A DNA stretch of 64,000 nucleotides, from assembly GCF_029227915.1 (NCBI RefSeq), contig NC_079878.1, positions 6,510,001 to 6,574,000 on the forward strand. Reading direction: 5' to 3'. The position numbers and the translations under genes were made by a program. Origin of the DNA: Hydractinia symbiolongicarpus. Its lineage: Eukaryota; Cnidaria; Hydrozoa; Anthoathecata; Hydractiniidae. Below, in pieces: positions 37,901-47,287 of the stretch. Position 1 is the first letter of the stretch. Each line of letters starts with the position of its first letter. Under the pieces are notes generated by a model that did not search any database, was not told the DNA's origin, and saw only the letters and a program-made list of their open reading frames with translations.

Positions 37901-40900
37901 TGATGATGATGATGATGAATTATATTTGAGGAATTTTAAACTTTGAGCACACTATTGAAAACACTGAAAGATAAAGAAGATTTTTCTTCATTTTATCCCT
38001 CTTAACAATAAATATTTTTGATTCTTTTTTTAAAAATATCAGGAAATAATGCCAAAGAATCAAAATTACAAAAAATATTTCTTTTAAAAAAAATGACCCT
38101 AAAGGGGGTGACAGTATCCTTAATGCTGTTCCCTCATGACATTAAATAATTATTATAATGTTTAAAGATGTATCATGACGGTCGCGATGTGGATCGCGAA
38201 AAACACGATGCATTGTGAAAGCCAACCCCATGACAGATTGCGACTTCCACGATGCTAAAAAATTATACTATCGCGACAGTACCGCGTATCTGCGCCCTAA
38301 TTCCAGTACTGTATGATAACTCTAAATAACATTCTTAAAAATTTGCTCATTTTCTGTTATATCATTTGATAGAAATGTTTTTAGCGAAAAATCTGAATAA
38401 ACTTGACTTGAAATAGCTAGAAATCATTTTGGAAAGATGACAGGATAGATCACAGCACGCTGAATTAGCAAAAATGTTTAATGACAAGACTTTGCCATCC
38501 TCAAGGACAGCTTTAATAGCAAAACAAAAATCGTGAAAGCAAAAATTTTGTTGCTGTAAAAGATTTTAATGATGCAAAAAATAAATATTTTAATTTTAGA
38601 ATTTTAACTTTCTGTCTATAATATGTATGTAAAAACTGTGCTGTGTAAAACCCACTACCGGGAAGTTCTGTTGTCAAGGTCATTCTCATTCATGAGGGCA
38701 AAAGATAAATAACGTCATGGATTCAAAGGGCTGAGACTGTCTCCTTAAACCAGTTGAAGGATTTTGCATACCTTTTGCAATCTTTTCATTACGTCTTGGT
38801 ATTTTTCATATGTTTTCATATAGCCTATAAAACATTTCAAGTGATTTTTAACAAAATAAGTACATATGTAAAACAAAATACATATGTAAAACAAAATATA
38901 TTGCTTTCATTATTCAATGATTATTCAATGATTAAAATTCTGTGTGTCCTTTACCACGACTACAGTTTCACATACAGAGGGATAGGTGAACAGACATAAT
39001 TTTTGTAAAAAAATATTAAAAGTCTTAAAAATATAGCCGAAAATACCATACCAAGTTTATAGCATAACTGTGTTAAAAAGAACATCTCGGATACAAATTT
39101 GAATTTGATGTTATTAGCAAGTATTGGTGGAACTAAAACAGAAAAAAAAAGGTCTACATATGCAAGAAGTCAAAGGGAAACAGCTGTTTAAATTTCAGAA
39201 CGAATACAATATTTTTTCTTGTGCTTGAAAATATTTTATCATCGTGATCAGTAGAAATTCAAAATAACTTGTCGTGTCTACCATTTTAAAACAATTTGAT
39301 TTACCCAGTAACCACTTAGTTAGCACTCCACTATATGATTATTATACTTGCATTAGCAGGAAATAAAAGTTTTATATATTTATGCAGTACATAATAGCAG
39401 TGATAGCATTTTGTTGTTGATATATCAAAGTTCAGTTGTCAATGATTGCTAATTTACTTACCGGTTTGCATTATCAATTACTTATTTTTTAGTCTACAAT
39501 TGTAGCACAACATTAACAAAATTATTTTTAACTGGTATAGAATTGAAAAAATAGAGCCCTATATATTTACAACAAAAAGCTAATTTTTCCTTCAATATCT
39601 AAAAGTTTAATTATAAAATAGCATGGTTCTTTTCAGCTAAGACTCAGATTAAAACTTACTGTGATCTGGTTTCGGGATCATTGGTGTCAGTTTGTCCAAT
39701 CCAACAGAGTGTAAAGGTGTGTCTAATTTTGATATAGATTCACGTGTAGCAGAAGCAGCACCATAACGACAGTCCACTTTTAATAGTAATTTTGAAGAAG
39801 GTGAGAGAAATGGTTGACAAAATTTTAGCAGCAAATGAGTGAGATTTAAGAAGAAACCACAGTTACAATTGGTAGTCGGATCATACATCATCTAGCAAAA
39901 ACACAACAAAAAAATTAACTATGCAAAAATACATTTCCTATACAACACAACAGAAAAAATTTTGCGTAAAAATATCAAAATTAACCCTCAGAATACACAC
40001 ACATCTTTAAAAAGACCTTGTTTTGACTAAAAAATAATTAGTTTTCTAAAATTTGAGTTGCAATTAGTGGCAAAAGAAAGACCTAGTTGGTACATGTATG
40101 GTACCGTTGGGTAGTCCAATTCACCAACTTTCTATAAAATGGTGATCACTTTATAACAACATAGCCCTCTGGAATTATGGCACTCCAACTGTGGGGCTGT
40201 TCCCTAGTCTAAAGGTTAATACAGAATTTTTTGAGTCACAAACCTGAAACCTTGCTGTATTGGTGCTGAGACAAATTCCAAACCAATACAAAACTTCATG
40301 TTGAGCTTCCGGTTTTTGCACAAGATTGTAAACAAGTTCGTGTACTTTGTTTACAATTATATCAATTTGACGACGTATATTTTCAGTAATTGCATTCATT
40401 TCAGCTTCACTTTGTCGAGAGGGCTCTAAAAAGTGCTCCTAAAAGGAAGAGCACTTTTAAAATGGCATCAAATAATTAGAACTTCACATTCTTTAAGTTA
40501 ACACTGATGTTATAAGTGTGAAACTCTTTCCAGTTAATATTATATACAATCAAACTTACCGGAACAGATGCATTAAAATCTTTTGGTAGAGATGACAATC
40601 TTAAAAACCATCCCAATATAGTCTCTTGTTCGAATGAGGAACCTTTTATATATCGGACGTTCCCACCTGGTTGAAGAGCAGGCGGTAACCAATACTTGCT
40701 TTTAAGAACCATCTAAAAATATAAATCTTTTTTGAAAAAAATATTTTTATTTTACTTTGTCAATAAATTTAGCAGAAATGTTTTTATTTCCAATGATCAT
40801 CAGGTGCTGGTGACCTACATTTGGTTTTTGCTGACCTAGTGAACACTAGTTTTTTAGACATCACTCACAATTTAAGAGGGCCAGAACAAGAAAAATAGCT

Positions 40901-43900
40901 CTTTCCTGGCATATTGTTATGCTGGTCAATTCCACTCCATAATATCTAGTGTGAATGCATTGACAGGTTTTTGATACTAAAGTAAGGCACCATAATTTCT
41001 ATGATGTGAAGATCTTAAGGACGAAAAAAAACTACTTTTAAAATCAAATACAGATTCAACATCACCCTTTAACTCATAAAGATGACAATGTAAGAAAGAA
41101 CTAGTGTCAATTTTAAAGGAAAATATCAATTTTAAACCTGGTCAAGGTATATTGAAGAAGAACTACTTTGTTCATCACTAACATACTGCAAAGCAGTATG
41201 TTAGTGATTCGATCTGCGGTCCCCAGAACTGGGAGCCGCAGACGAAACCACTACACTATGTGCAGCAATATATTAGTGATGAACTCAGACAGTTTATCCG
41301 GATGGTGTGTATACATATAGGTAAATATTTATCATAGCACATCCGTACCTGGTCAAGGTAAACGTAAAAAAAGGACAAAAAAACTTTTTGTTTAATTTTG
41401 TAGCCATTTATCAAATATTTTTAACATGATTTTTAAGTTATTATTTATTATCAATAATTTTTAGAAATATGCACCTGTAAAGTTTTGTATGTATATTTTA
41501 GTATCTTTTTGTAGATTTGATATAGTTTAATAATTATAATAGTTATTATAATTTGAAATAAGCATAAACGTTATTATATAAAGATTTAAATTTTGAACCA
41601 TTGGGTTAAATTTTATATCCAAAAGAAACTGCACTTAATATAAACTTTTTCGTGACATTTATAACATTATCCTAAAGATACTACAAACTTGCTGTTATTG
41701 CAAATTGTTCTGATACTAAGGCTTATGGCTTATCAATAAAATTACTTACCCAAGTTAGTGTGACATCCTTTGAGAAAAAAATCAGTGCATCCAGAAGTGC
41801 TATGACCTCTGGGTTAAATAGAACAAGCTGATTCGCCTTTTGTGCAATAAGGTTTAGTACTGGAGCAAACATTGTTCTCTATAGAAAATTAACATGGTTT
41901 AAGTACATAAAACTTAGATATGAATTAAAATTTGATATTTTTGAACATACCAAATCATCCGGGTCTGTGTATGATTCAACTAGTTTTTGCACATATTCAA
42001 GTAAAAATGGTTCAGCTGAAACAAGATAAACATATTGGTTAAGGTTTAATGTTTATGATTCTTACTGTATTAACAGGACCAACAGTTTACAGCAATGTGG
42101 TATGTTTCAAAAGTAAAAGAATAAAAGGAGAATATTTAAAAATCTTCATCCAGTTGTTTCAGAAAATAATGAATCACAGAAATAACATTATGATACAACA
42201 TAAACAATTTTTCGAAAATTCACCTTTGACTCGACATTGTATTATTAGTTTTTATATTAAAAACAATGATTTTATTAGAAGCAAATTAAACTTACAGGAA
42301 CTGGAAGTAAGCACACTGAAAAGTTGATGATGTGGATTGTTTGTAGGGAAAATTTCTGGTTGTAATAAAATGCTCCTAGAAAACAATGATAAAAAATAAT
42401 CCTGGCAAGCTGGATACACTCAAAGTAATCAAGGGTAAAATTAGAAACATATAACGACGTAAATTTGACAAATATAAAACATCATACTCACCCAGTGAAA
42501 GATAAGATCAACTTTCTGCATTTATTGCTGATATCTGTTATTTCTTCCAAAAATGATTTATCCTATGTTAAACAAAGTATCAAAGCTATCCAAAGGTGTT
42601 CTAGGTGACACTGTTATACAGAAACATTATTCAAGCATAGCTGAAAAACACACGGAAAAAGCTAACGAATACCAACACAAATTGTAGTTTGAAATACTTC
42701 ATCCATGGAATAAATATTCTTGAAATTACACAGAAGACCAACATAAATTAGTTGAAAAGTGGGAGAATTTAACAGAACTGAATTTAACAGGTTTATTATA
42801 TCCAGGTCTTGTCAGATGCATTGAATGATTAAAAAGCCCAACTACGCCATTCTAAACTAAGGGTCGATTTTTAGTCCTGCATATTAAATCTTAATCTTGG
42901 CAACCATTAACCATACACACACACAAAGAAGTGAATAATATATATTTATGTACAAAAAATATAAATTTTGTGTTAAAAAGTCAAATATAAATATCAAAAT
43001 AACATATTAACAAGACATGTTTAGTCACCTTAGCAATCTTCCTTGTCAGGTGATTTTCTTCTGTATTAAGTCGAGCATAACAAGCTGATAAATAATTTAC
43101 AAGAAGCTCTTCACGTGCATCCATTACAGCGTCTAACGCTTTCTCTCGTGAACCAGACTGTATGCACAGGTGAATTACAGTGTCTGTCATTTGTAATCGT
43201 TCCAACAATGCCTAATTAATACACAACAGAAGCATAAAACTTGTAAAAGAAAAAAAAAACTATATCTATCACTTTTGTGCAAGTACTTTAGCAAATCAGT
43301 ACCTGGTTTAAGTTTTCAACAGTAAGAAATAGTGGAGCCTTAGCATCTGACAATTCTTTAGACAGTTCATCTAATTTTAAACATCTTGCAGGTAATCCAC
43401 CAAGGTGTGTTGCACCTTTATTTTCTTCATCTAAGAAATATTAATTCAGTAATCTCTACTGCTCTCTAGAACTATATCCGTTATAGATTTGCTGTATTAG
43501 AATTGGACAAACAACATACATCTCAAAAAATGGAAAGATTAAGCCTTAGGTGGCAGAGGGCTTTTAGGTATGGTGTTCAGCCAGTGGGAATTTTACATTT
43601 AACAATCAGAAAATGCAGGAGACAACAAGCTGGAAAAGGCACTTTATAGATTTTCATTGAAGCAGAGGAATGGTTATGCTACATGCAAACAAAACAACTT
43701 TGTAATTTTTAGATCCTAGCAACAAGTATTTTCTGTGTAAAACTATTTGTATGCTGCAAAAAGTTTAATATTATTGATGTAAAGAAACCCGATACACACT
43801 TTTCAATATTTCAGTGCCACGAGGTTGATCCTCACACGCAGGAATATCATTATCAGTGCGAAGATATTAAAAATCTTTGTCAAACTATTCATACTTTTTT

Positions 43901-44292
43901 ATCACTTATTTTTTACATATATATAGTACCATAATAAACATTTGATTTTTGTTAAACAACATAAAGCTTTCGTTATTACTTAAAAAATATTGTATGTTAA
44001 AGTAAGTCTTACCACAATTGACAGTGACTAAAAATATTCTTTGCAGGTAATCATTAATGATCATATCTTTTGCTTGCAATATTGATTTCTTGATATGTTT
44101 GGAAGAAACACTATCCTCCCTTTTTGTTTTTTTATCTTCAGTTGTTTCGACAGGCACTTGTGGAATTAACTTTTTACTTTGTTCCAAACCAACACGAGTT
44201 GCTTCGACATATTGTTTTGCGTGTTCAATGTTTGGAAACAACGCAACAAAAGGATTATTTACTAAATCATCATCTTTTTTACGAACACTCAT
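22934..44292 (-). CDS. UBE4A: UBE4A, U-box ubiquitin chain-elongation (E4) ligase
   Basis: Ufd2-family E3/E4 ligase that extends ubiquitin chains through a C-terminal U-box. Inferred exons in transcript order (high-low): 44292-44013, 43430-43303, 43211-43029, 42562-42492, 42375-42296, 42015-41951, 41878-41750, 40712-40560, 40438-40244, 39891-39660, 39132-39052, 38824-38772, 29440-29333, 28796-28650, 28531-28461, 28333-28259, 27961-27856, 27307-27184, 27067-26982, 26778-26677, 26042-25962, 25827-25724, 24961-24868, 24749-24586, 23994-23889, 23503-23391, 23078-22934. The total of 3276 nt gives 1091 residues (human about 1066), with all phases consistent. The N-terminus has [17 protein letters not shown]. 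The Ufd2 core shows [29 protein letters not shown] and [18 protein letters not shown]. The U-box (about 1009-1080) has [23 protein letters not shown] and DPFNRSPL; the last two favour UBE4A over UBE4B. Intron 12 (29,441-38,771) contains an opposite-strand channel gene and several transposons. Confidence 0.95.
25611..25690. repeat. 40-bp tandem duplication
   Basis: Two nearly identical 40-bp units, each beginning cttctccattgataccag, in UBE4A intron 22. They differ at about two positions. Confidence 0.85.
27515..27662. repeat. Purine-rich 15-bp minisatellite
   Basis: About ten degenerate copies of a unit like gacattgagagaaga in a UBE4A intron. The plus strand is almost pure purine through the array, apart from the cattg/cattaag steps. 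Confidence 0.9.
29770..29990 (-). mobile_element. tRNA-like SINE with terminal inverted arms
   Basis: A dispersed repeat also seen near 20.4 and 41.2 kb. On the minus strand it has a box-A-like tagtgtagtggg (29,868-29,880) and a box-B-like ggatcgaatctc (29,826-29,837). They are about 43 nt apart, which suits a tRNA-type polymerase III promoter. The core is bracketed by inverted arms (gttcatcacta at the left, tagtgatgaac at the right). The plus-strand right end runs into a near-perfect hairpin at 29,934-29,988. It lies in UBE4A intron 12, about 500 bp upstream of the nested channel gene. tRNA-derived is an inference from the box motifs. Confidence 0.65.
30494..31903 (+). CDS. Glutamate-receptor-like channel with a potassium selectivity filter, intronless
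   Basis: An uninterrupted 469-residue frame in UBE4A intron 12, opposite strand. Order of parts: hydrophobic N-terminus (about 8-21, probable signal peptide); ectodomain lobe 1 (about 30-155), beginning [13 protein letters not shown] like periplasmic-binding-protein and iGluR lobes; membrane helix 1 (about 169-189); pore helix and filter TTVGYGD ending at 223; membrane helix 2 (about 232-253, [16 protein letters not shown]); lobe 2 (about 262-380), with [19 protein letters not shown], where Asp312 lies where binding-protein lobes carry an acidic ligand residue; membrane helix 3 (about 393-411); and a short charged C-terminus (about 413-465) that may form a coiled coil. This is the iGluR topology with an inward re-entrant loop, but with the TVGYGD filter of potassium channels and no SYTANLAAF motif. 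GluR0 of Synechocystis and AvGluR1 of the rotifer Adineta are known channels of this design. There is no amino-terminal domain. The ligand is unknown: I cannot place the conserved ligand-binding Arg of lobe 1 with certainty (ITRDEK, 110-115, is the nearest site). Confidence 0.88.
   Translation: MKKTMKWMVNIYICCFTLSIHLSEQNQIESVRVITWTTNPPYYLQASFRKDEHHTGIIMTLLQTSKNICLQKNEFTKIVHDDVNLIKTHEELVGLILQNDTERMLRNLNITRDEKQLIVIGASSFAHLDEVNKNFSIKTLVNSERAAVIVHSNDNLLLVKFFSAISQCYVVIYFAAIVAIIVATAVWLLEHQINENIPKTFSEGLWTCFWFCFVTMTTVGYGDIVVKHFVTKTIIIIWMVFGLMMTSMITATVLEELQQAVDTKGHHVSVLSKSTETELVTQQLHAKPIELETYEEVLNAVKERKVKAALIDANVAAVLFNQKQSDELIVERILTVLMPINIFILSKNCSTNALVNADQRKSIEAIYIPPLTTKLYHIRAFTKIFEKTDSGEILYTTIVAGFLVSVAILTECIKFMKTKLNSRRVESKNCKSVDLENRRLKLIADLKKLINDLESREIQKLELSNMVCS
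32620..33810 (+). pseudogene. Decayed integrase-type (DDE) transposase
   Basis: The N-terminal part starts with two CxxC pairs ([18 protein letters not shown]). A helix-turn-helix region typical of this transposase group follows (ISVSTLKQ). After a stop at 33,085 the same frame continues with [17 protein letters not shown], whose first Asp is the expected first catalytic acid. Frameshifts then lead into PVIPAHFF and CPDIVR, with remnants of the second Asp motif, and into a C-terminal part with [17 protein letters not shown]. At the third catalytic position the expected Glu is Gly, and a stop replaces a conserved Trp. The copy is therefore inactive. Family naming rests on motif recognition, not a search. 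Confidence 0.75.
33852..34631 (-). pseudogene. Second transposon gene, zinc-ribbon N-terminus, decayed
   Basis: From the ATG at 34,631 the minus strand reads [19 protein letters not shown] followed by a second CxxC pair (FCLYCGKE), then stops at about 34,531. A longer frame (34,310-33,852, 152 residues) follows after frame breaks and has an acidic linker, [11 protein letters not shown] do not recognise the function. Convergence with the integrase relic inside the same inverted ends suggests an accessory protein of the element. Confidence 0.55.
35620..35857 (-). mobile_element. 5'-truncated LINE tail (copy 3)
   Basis: Minus-strand copy of the same 3' region as 511-868 and 37,600-37,918. It begins with the complement of cgttaagccgagaatgatga and breaks off at cttggaaagaatgg. 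It lies about 600 bp upstream of the longer copy, in the opposite orientation. Confidence 0.85.
36016..36081. repeat. 22-bp tandem repeat, three units
   Basis: Three consecutive units of caagatggagggaagtgttt plus ga; the third has diverged (ggggagagttcga). Confidence 0.9.
36429..37920 (+). mobile_element. Non-LTR retrotransposon fragment, reverse transcriptase and PHD-like finger
   Basis: A 376-residue frame (36,462-37,592) plus a few upstream in-frame codons covers the reverse transcriptase from about motif 1 to the C-terminus. Seen in order: [49 protein letters not shown], and the catalytic [11 protein letters not shown]. Next is a cysteine-rich PHD-like finger ([28 protein letters not shown]), then [12 protein letters not shown] and [11 protein letters not shown]. 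The endonuclease and RT N-terminus are missing (5' truncation). A stop at 37,592 and frame breaks follow, and the copy ends in (ATG)n at about 37,900-37,918. The catalytic YADD is intact, but the copy cannot be autonomous. Confidence 0.92.
41150..41345 (-). mobile_element. tRNA-like SINE copy with rearranged left arm
   Basis: Same repeat as 29,770-29,990, in a UBE4A intron and in the same orientation. The segment next to the left arm has been replaced by an inverted copy of that arm, giving a 16-bp perfect hairpin at 41,174-41,208. It keeps cgatctgcggtcccc and ggttttgtc-type core sequence, so the box B region is damaged. Confidence 0.7.
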
Positions 44293-44723
44293 TCTTCCAT
44301 TTGTTTTTTACCTGTTGTTGATTATTTTTTTATAACTAAATATATAATACATATTATACAAATTCTAATTATATAACAAGAAGCAAAGTAATTTACCTAT
44401 TTCTACACTTGCTGCCCAAAAAATTCCTACATTGATTTTGTGACCTTTTTTCCAAAAATCTAATTGATACAGAAAACAACAAAAACATTTATAATGTTTT
44501 CATTTAAAGGAGAATGGAAGTCAAAACTAACTTTTTGATACTTCTTCATAGTTAATTTCATTTTGTTTAAAAATGTGTCACAAGGGCAAGAACAATTCAA
44601 GTGTGTAAAGCACGAAAGTCAAGTTTATATTGAAACAGCGTAGTACAAGAGAATGCTTGGAATAAAAATATAAAAAATTATACAAAGGCTGACTAAATAA
44701 TATAAGCTCATCACGAATTTCGT
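44293..44723. other. UBE4A 5' flank
   Basis: Between the UBE4A start codon and the hAT element. No coding segment is seen; it should contain the UBE4A promoter or 5' UTR. No core element was identified. Confidence 0.4.
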
Positions 44724-44980
44724 TTTGGGGGGGCCAGCCTAGTTTAAGTGTCTAAGGAGGCCCCACCATGGTTGGGGCCGATGGCCCAAGAAAATTTTTG
44801 AATTTTGAGTGCGCTAGATTGGCTAAAACAGCCTTTTTGAGAGTACTTTTTAAAGAAATTTAATCACTAGAAATCACGAAAATAAAGGAAAATACAGACA
44901 ATTGCTCCAGTTTTCTGAGTTTTTTTTTAAATCAGGGAATAAACGTTTACATAAATTTCATGAACAAAAGACTAAAAATG

Positions 44981-46253
44981 TTATCTATTGTAATAGCAAA
45001 AAGTGTCTATTCTGCTTTGGTGTTTATCGATAAATTCATCTCCTATTTGAGTTAAATCCATTTTGTCAACGGAATCAGTATGAATATGGAGGACCATCAA
45101 ATTGTTCGAACGTAAATTCGTGGTTGTTGATCTAAGGTACGTTTTGACTCGTTTCAAAGCAGAAAACGATCTTTCGCTGATGGCGTTTGTGGACGGCATT
45201 ACCAACAACAATTTCGCAATTTTGACAACTTCACTTAGAAGAGTTCTTTGAGATTGATCAAAACTTTGTAACATGAAAATGATATGTTTCAGGAGGGCCA
45301 TCTGATACTTTGTTAAAATAATCTGGCATCTTTCTTTTTCGTGGGAGTTTAGGATCAGATACCCCAAGTTGTGATTTCCAGACAAGAACTCGCTCCCAAA
45401 ATAGCTCAAACAATTCGTTGCTTCTGATCTTCTCTAACACAGCTAAGACTCCCGACACCCGTTGCTGTCCCTCTGCTGCCGAAATATCTCCTTGGAGAGA
45501 CCTGCTAAGATTATCTGTATGTTTCAATAGGGTTTCACCAAGACAACAGCAGAAGACAAAATTAAAACTAGACATAACAGTCATTACTCCGTTGATTCTC
45601 GCTCTCATATCTGGAAGCTTAACATTCCATAATGACCATGTCCAAAGCTCCATTAATTCCTTATGGTTTTCAAGAAAGGATTCAAGAACCTCACCTCGCA
45701 CAGTCCATCGTGTAGGAGAAAACTCATGGACCGACTTGGATTCATTTCCTGTTGCTTCTCTGATATTCTTTAATTGTGTGTTTCTCTTTGGCGATTTTTT
45801 GACAAGTTTACATATTTCATAGGCAGTTCCAAACGCTTCTTTAAGTTCAGGGATTTCTTTTATCACATCGCCAACAGCTAAATTCAAAGCATGTCCGTAA
45901 CAGTGTGTGTACAAACATTTTTCATTCAACCATTTGATTTGGGTAGCAACTCCAGATCTCAAAGAACGAGGTTGGTTCGGTTTAGATGGATCACTCGTTG
46001 TTTCCTTAAAATTATTCTCCGGGTTTGTTGGTGCTGTTGTTGTAGGTGTCGTCGTTGTAGGTGTTGTTGTTGCTTCTTCGTTTGTTCGTCTGAAAAGCAA
46101 AACAAGTGTAAAGGTTGCTTGGATAACAGTTATGGGATGAATTAAAAAGCAGTGGTGGGGTTAACAAAGTAATTAAATATTTATTTATTAATAAGTCACT
46201 TACTTTTCAGGTCTAATGAGCCATTTTGATAAATCACTTGTTTTCTTCGGCAT
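44981..46253 (-). pseudogene. hAT-family transposase (ZMYM1-like), decayed
   Basis: A short first exon (46,253-46,204, MPKKTSDLSKWLIRPE) joins in phase through a GT-AG intron to a long block from 46,089. That block has a Thr/Pro low-complexity run, then RSGVATQIKWLNEKCLYTHC and YGHALNLAVGD, and the conserved FSPTRWTVRGEVLESF. The central DUF4371 portion expected before the first of these is missing, so the gene has an internal deletion. A frameshift in the 45,258-45,409 overlap separates the C-terminal dimerisation domain (SEVVKIAKLLLVMPSTNA, SERSFSALKRVKTYLRST). The mobile element would need an outside transposase. Confidence 0.82.
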
Positions 46254-46308
46254 TTTCACTCTTTTTCAAATTAGTCTGTTACTTTGTTAATTCTATATTC
46301 TTACACGT

Positions 46309-46332
46309 TTTTTTTTTTTTTTTTTTTTTTTG
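46309..46332. repeat. Poly(T) run
   Basis: About 23 consecutive T residues directly upstream of the transposase first exon and within the hAT boundaries. No associated retroelement body was identified. Confidence 0.9.
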
Positions 46333-46364
46333 AAGTCAGTCCAACTCGTTCTCGTCTTCTCACA

Positions 46365-46476
46365 AACACTATTTTTAGAATGTAGTTTCCATCCAATTTC
46401 ATCATCATTTCCATGCAGCAAACACTATAAGAATGTAGTTTCCATCCAATTTCATCATCATTTCCATGCAGCAAGT
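46365..46476. repeat. 53-bp tandem duplication
   Basis: Two adjacent near-identical copies, each containing gaatgtagtttccatccaat and ending tccatgcagcaa, offset by 53 bp. They lie inside the hAT element near its right end. Confidence 0.9.
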
Positions 46477-46681
46477 ATAACAGTCACGCGTTTTAAATAA
46501 ATAAAAGAGTGGAAATCGGTTATAAATCATTCTCAATAAGTGTTTAGTTTGTTTATATATAACAAATGGTCTTTAGACATAAGACAAAACGTTTTTCTTA
46601 ACTTGTCATAACCATCTTTGAAAAAATTATTGGGGGGGCCCGGGCCCCCCTGCCCCCCCCCCCCTGGTGGTTATGGCACTG

Positions 46682-47287
46682 CTCCCTCATAATAACTATT
46701 TCATTGCGAGATTGACCTTTATTGCTGTTGAATACAATGTTTGTTTCACATCGCTGTTTTCGTGTCTTTTTGACCCAGTTTCTGTTGGAACTTGTAAATT
46801 CTTGTCTTATGATTTCTAATAATTTTTTAACCATTTTAAGCTAATTAATTCAGTAATGCAAAACACTTGTTTTTAATTAAGGCTTCTTTTTGTTATACCA
46901 TTCTCCTATAAACAATGGCAATCACATCATTTCTTTTGGTTTTCTCTCAAACACAAATAAGAATAGTCAAATGTTGCAAAGACAAATGACAAGACCATGA
47001 CATTGAAGGGTGGTTACAACCTTACAAATCAAATGATTGATTTTAAAATCCTAAAACAATTGTTTACATATCGTAAGAGCAGGCATGTTACTGCATACAG
47101 TCGGACAATAAACTTGGCAGGTATAAAAAATAACTCCTTTCTTGACAACGTTTCTCTCAAACAGCATGTTTTTCTTAAGTTTAAGGTATTACCATGTCTG
47201 ATCAAACCACATACATAGAAAATAATAACAGTTTGTTTTGTTTTTTGTCTATTTATATATTTTATGGCTAAACAAAACAACATTGAA
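46682..47287. other. Gap between hAT element and EIF3K 3' end
   Basis: No gene recognised. It should contain the EIF3K 3' UTR; no canonical AATAAA was found close to the stop on the minus strand. Confidence 0.4.

Larger units (their letters stand above)
35292..38123. mobile_element. Possible TTAA-flanked element enclosing LINE copies
   Basis: Inverted ends about 22 bp long, ggatacggtaacccccTG-like on the left (35,297-35,315) and complementing to ggatactgtcaccccc on the right (38,103-38,119), both directly next to TTAA. TTAA flanks suggest a piggyBac-type insertion. No transposase is seen, and the interior is occupied by two LINE fragments. One extra A at the left end weakens the case. Confidence 0.4.
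44724..46681 (-). mobile_element. hAT transposon, internally deleted and broken
   Basis: The right end carries cagtgccataaccaccagg (complement of about 46,663-46,681) followed by a C/G run. The left end has a G run and the block taaggaggccccaccatggt (44,753-44,772), shared with the small element at 58,673-59,094. The interior encodes a decayed hAT transposase. It sits about 430 bp upstream of the UBE4A start codon. Confidence 0.78.

Noticed and set aside
43790-43880. Possible extra UBE4A exon between exons 1 and 2
   Set aside because: An open stretch exists, but no AG acceptor precedes it, and exon 1 already joins exon 2 in phase with good family alignment.
45418-46145. Plus-strand frames opposite the hAT transposase
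   Set aside because: Shadows of the transposase; the Cys-rich stretch is the antisense of a Thr-repeat region.
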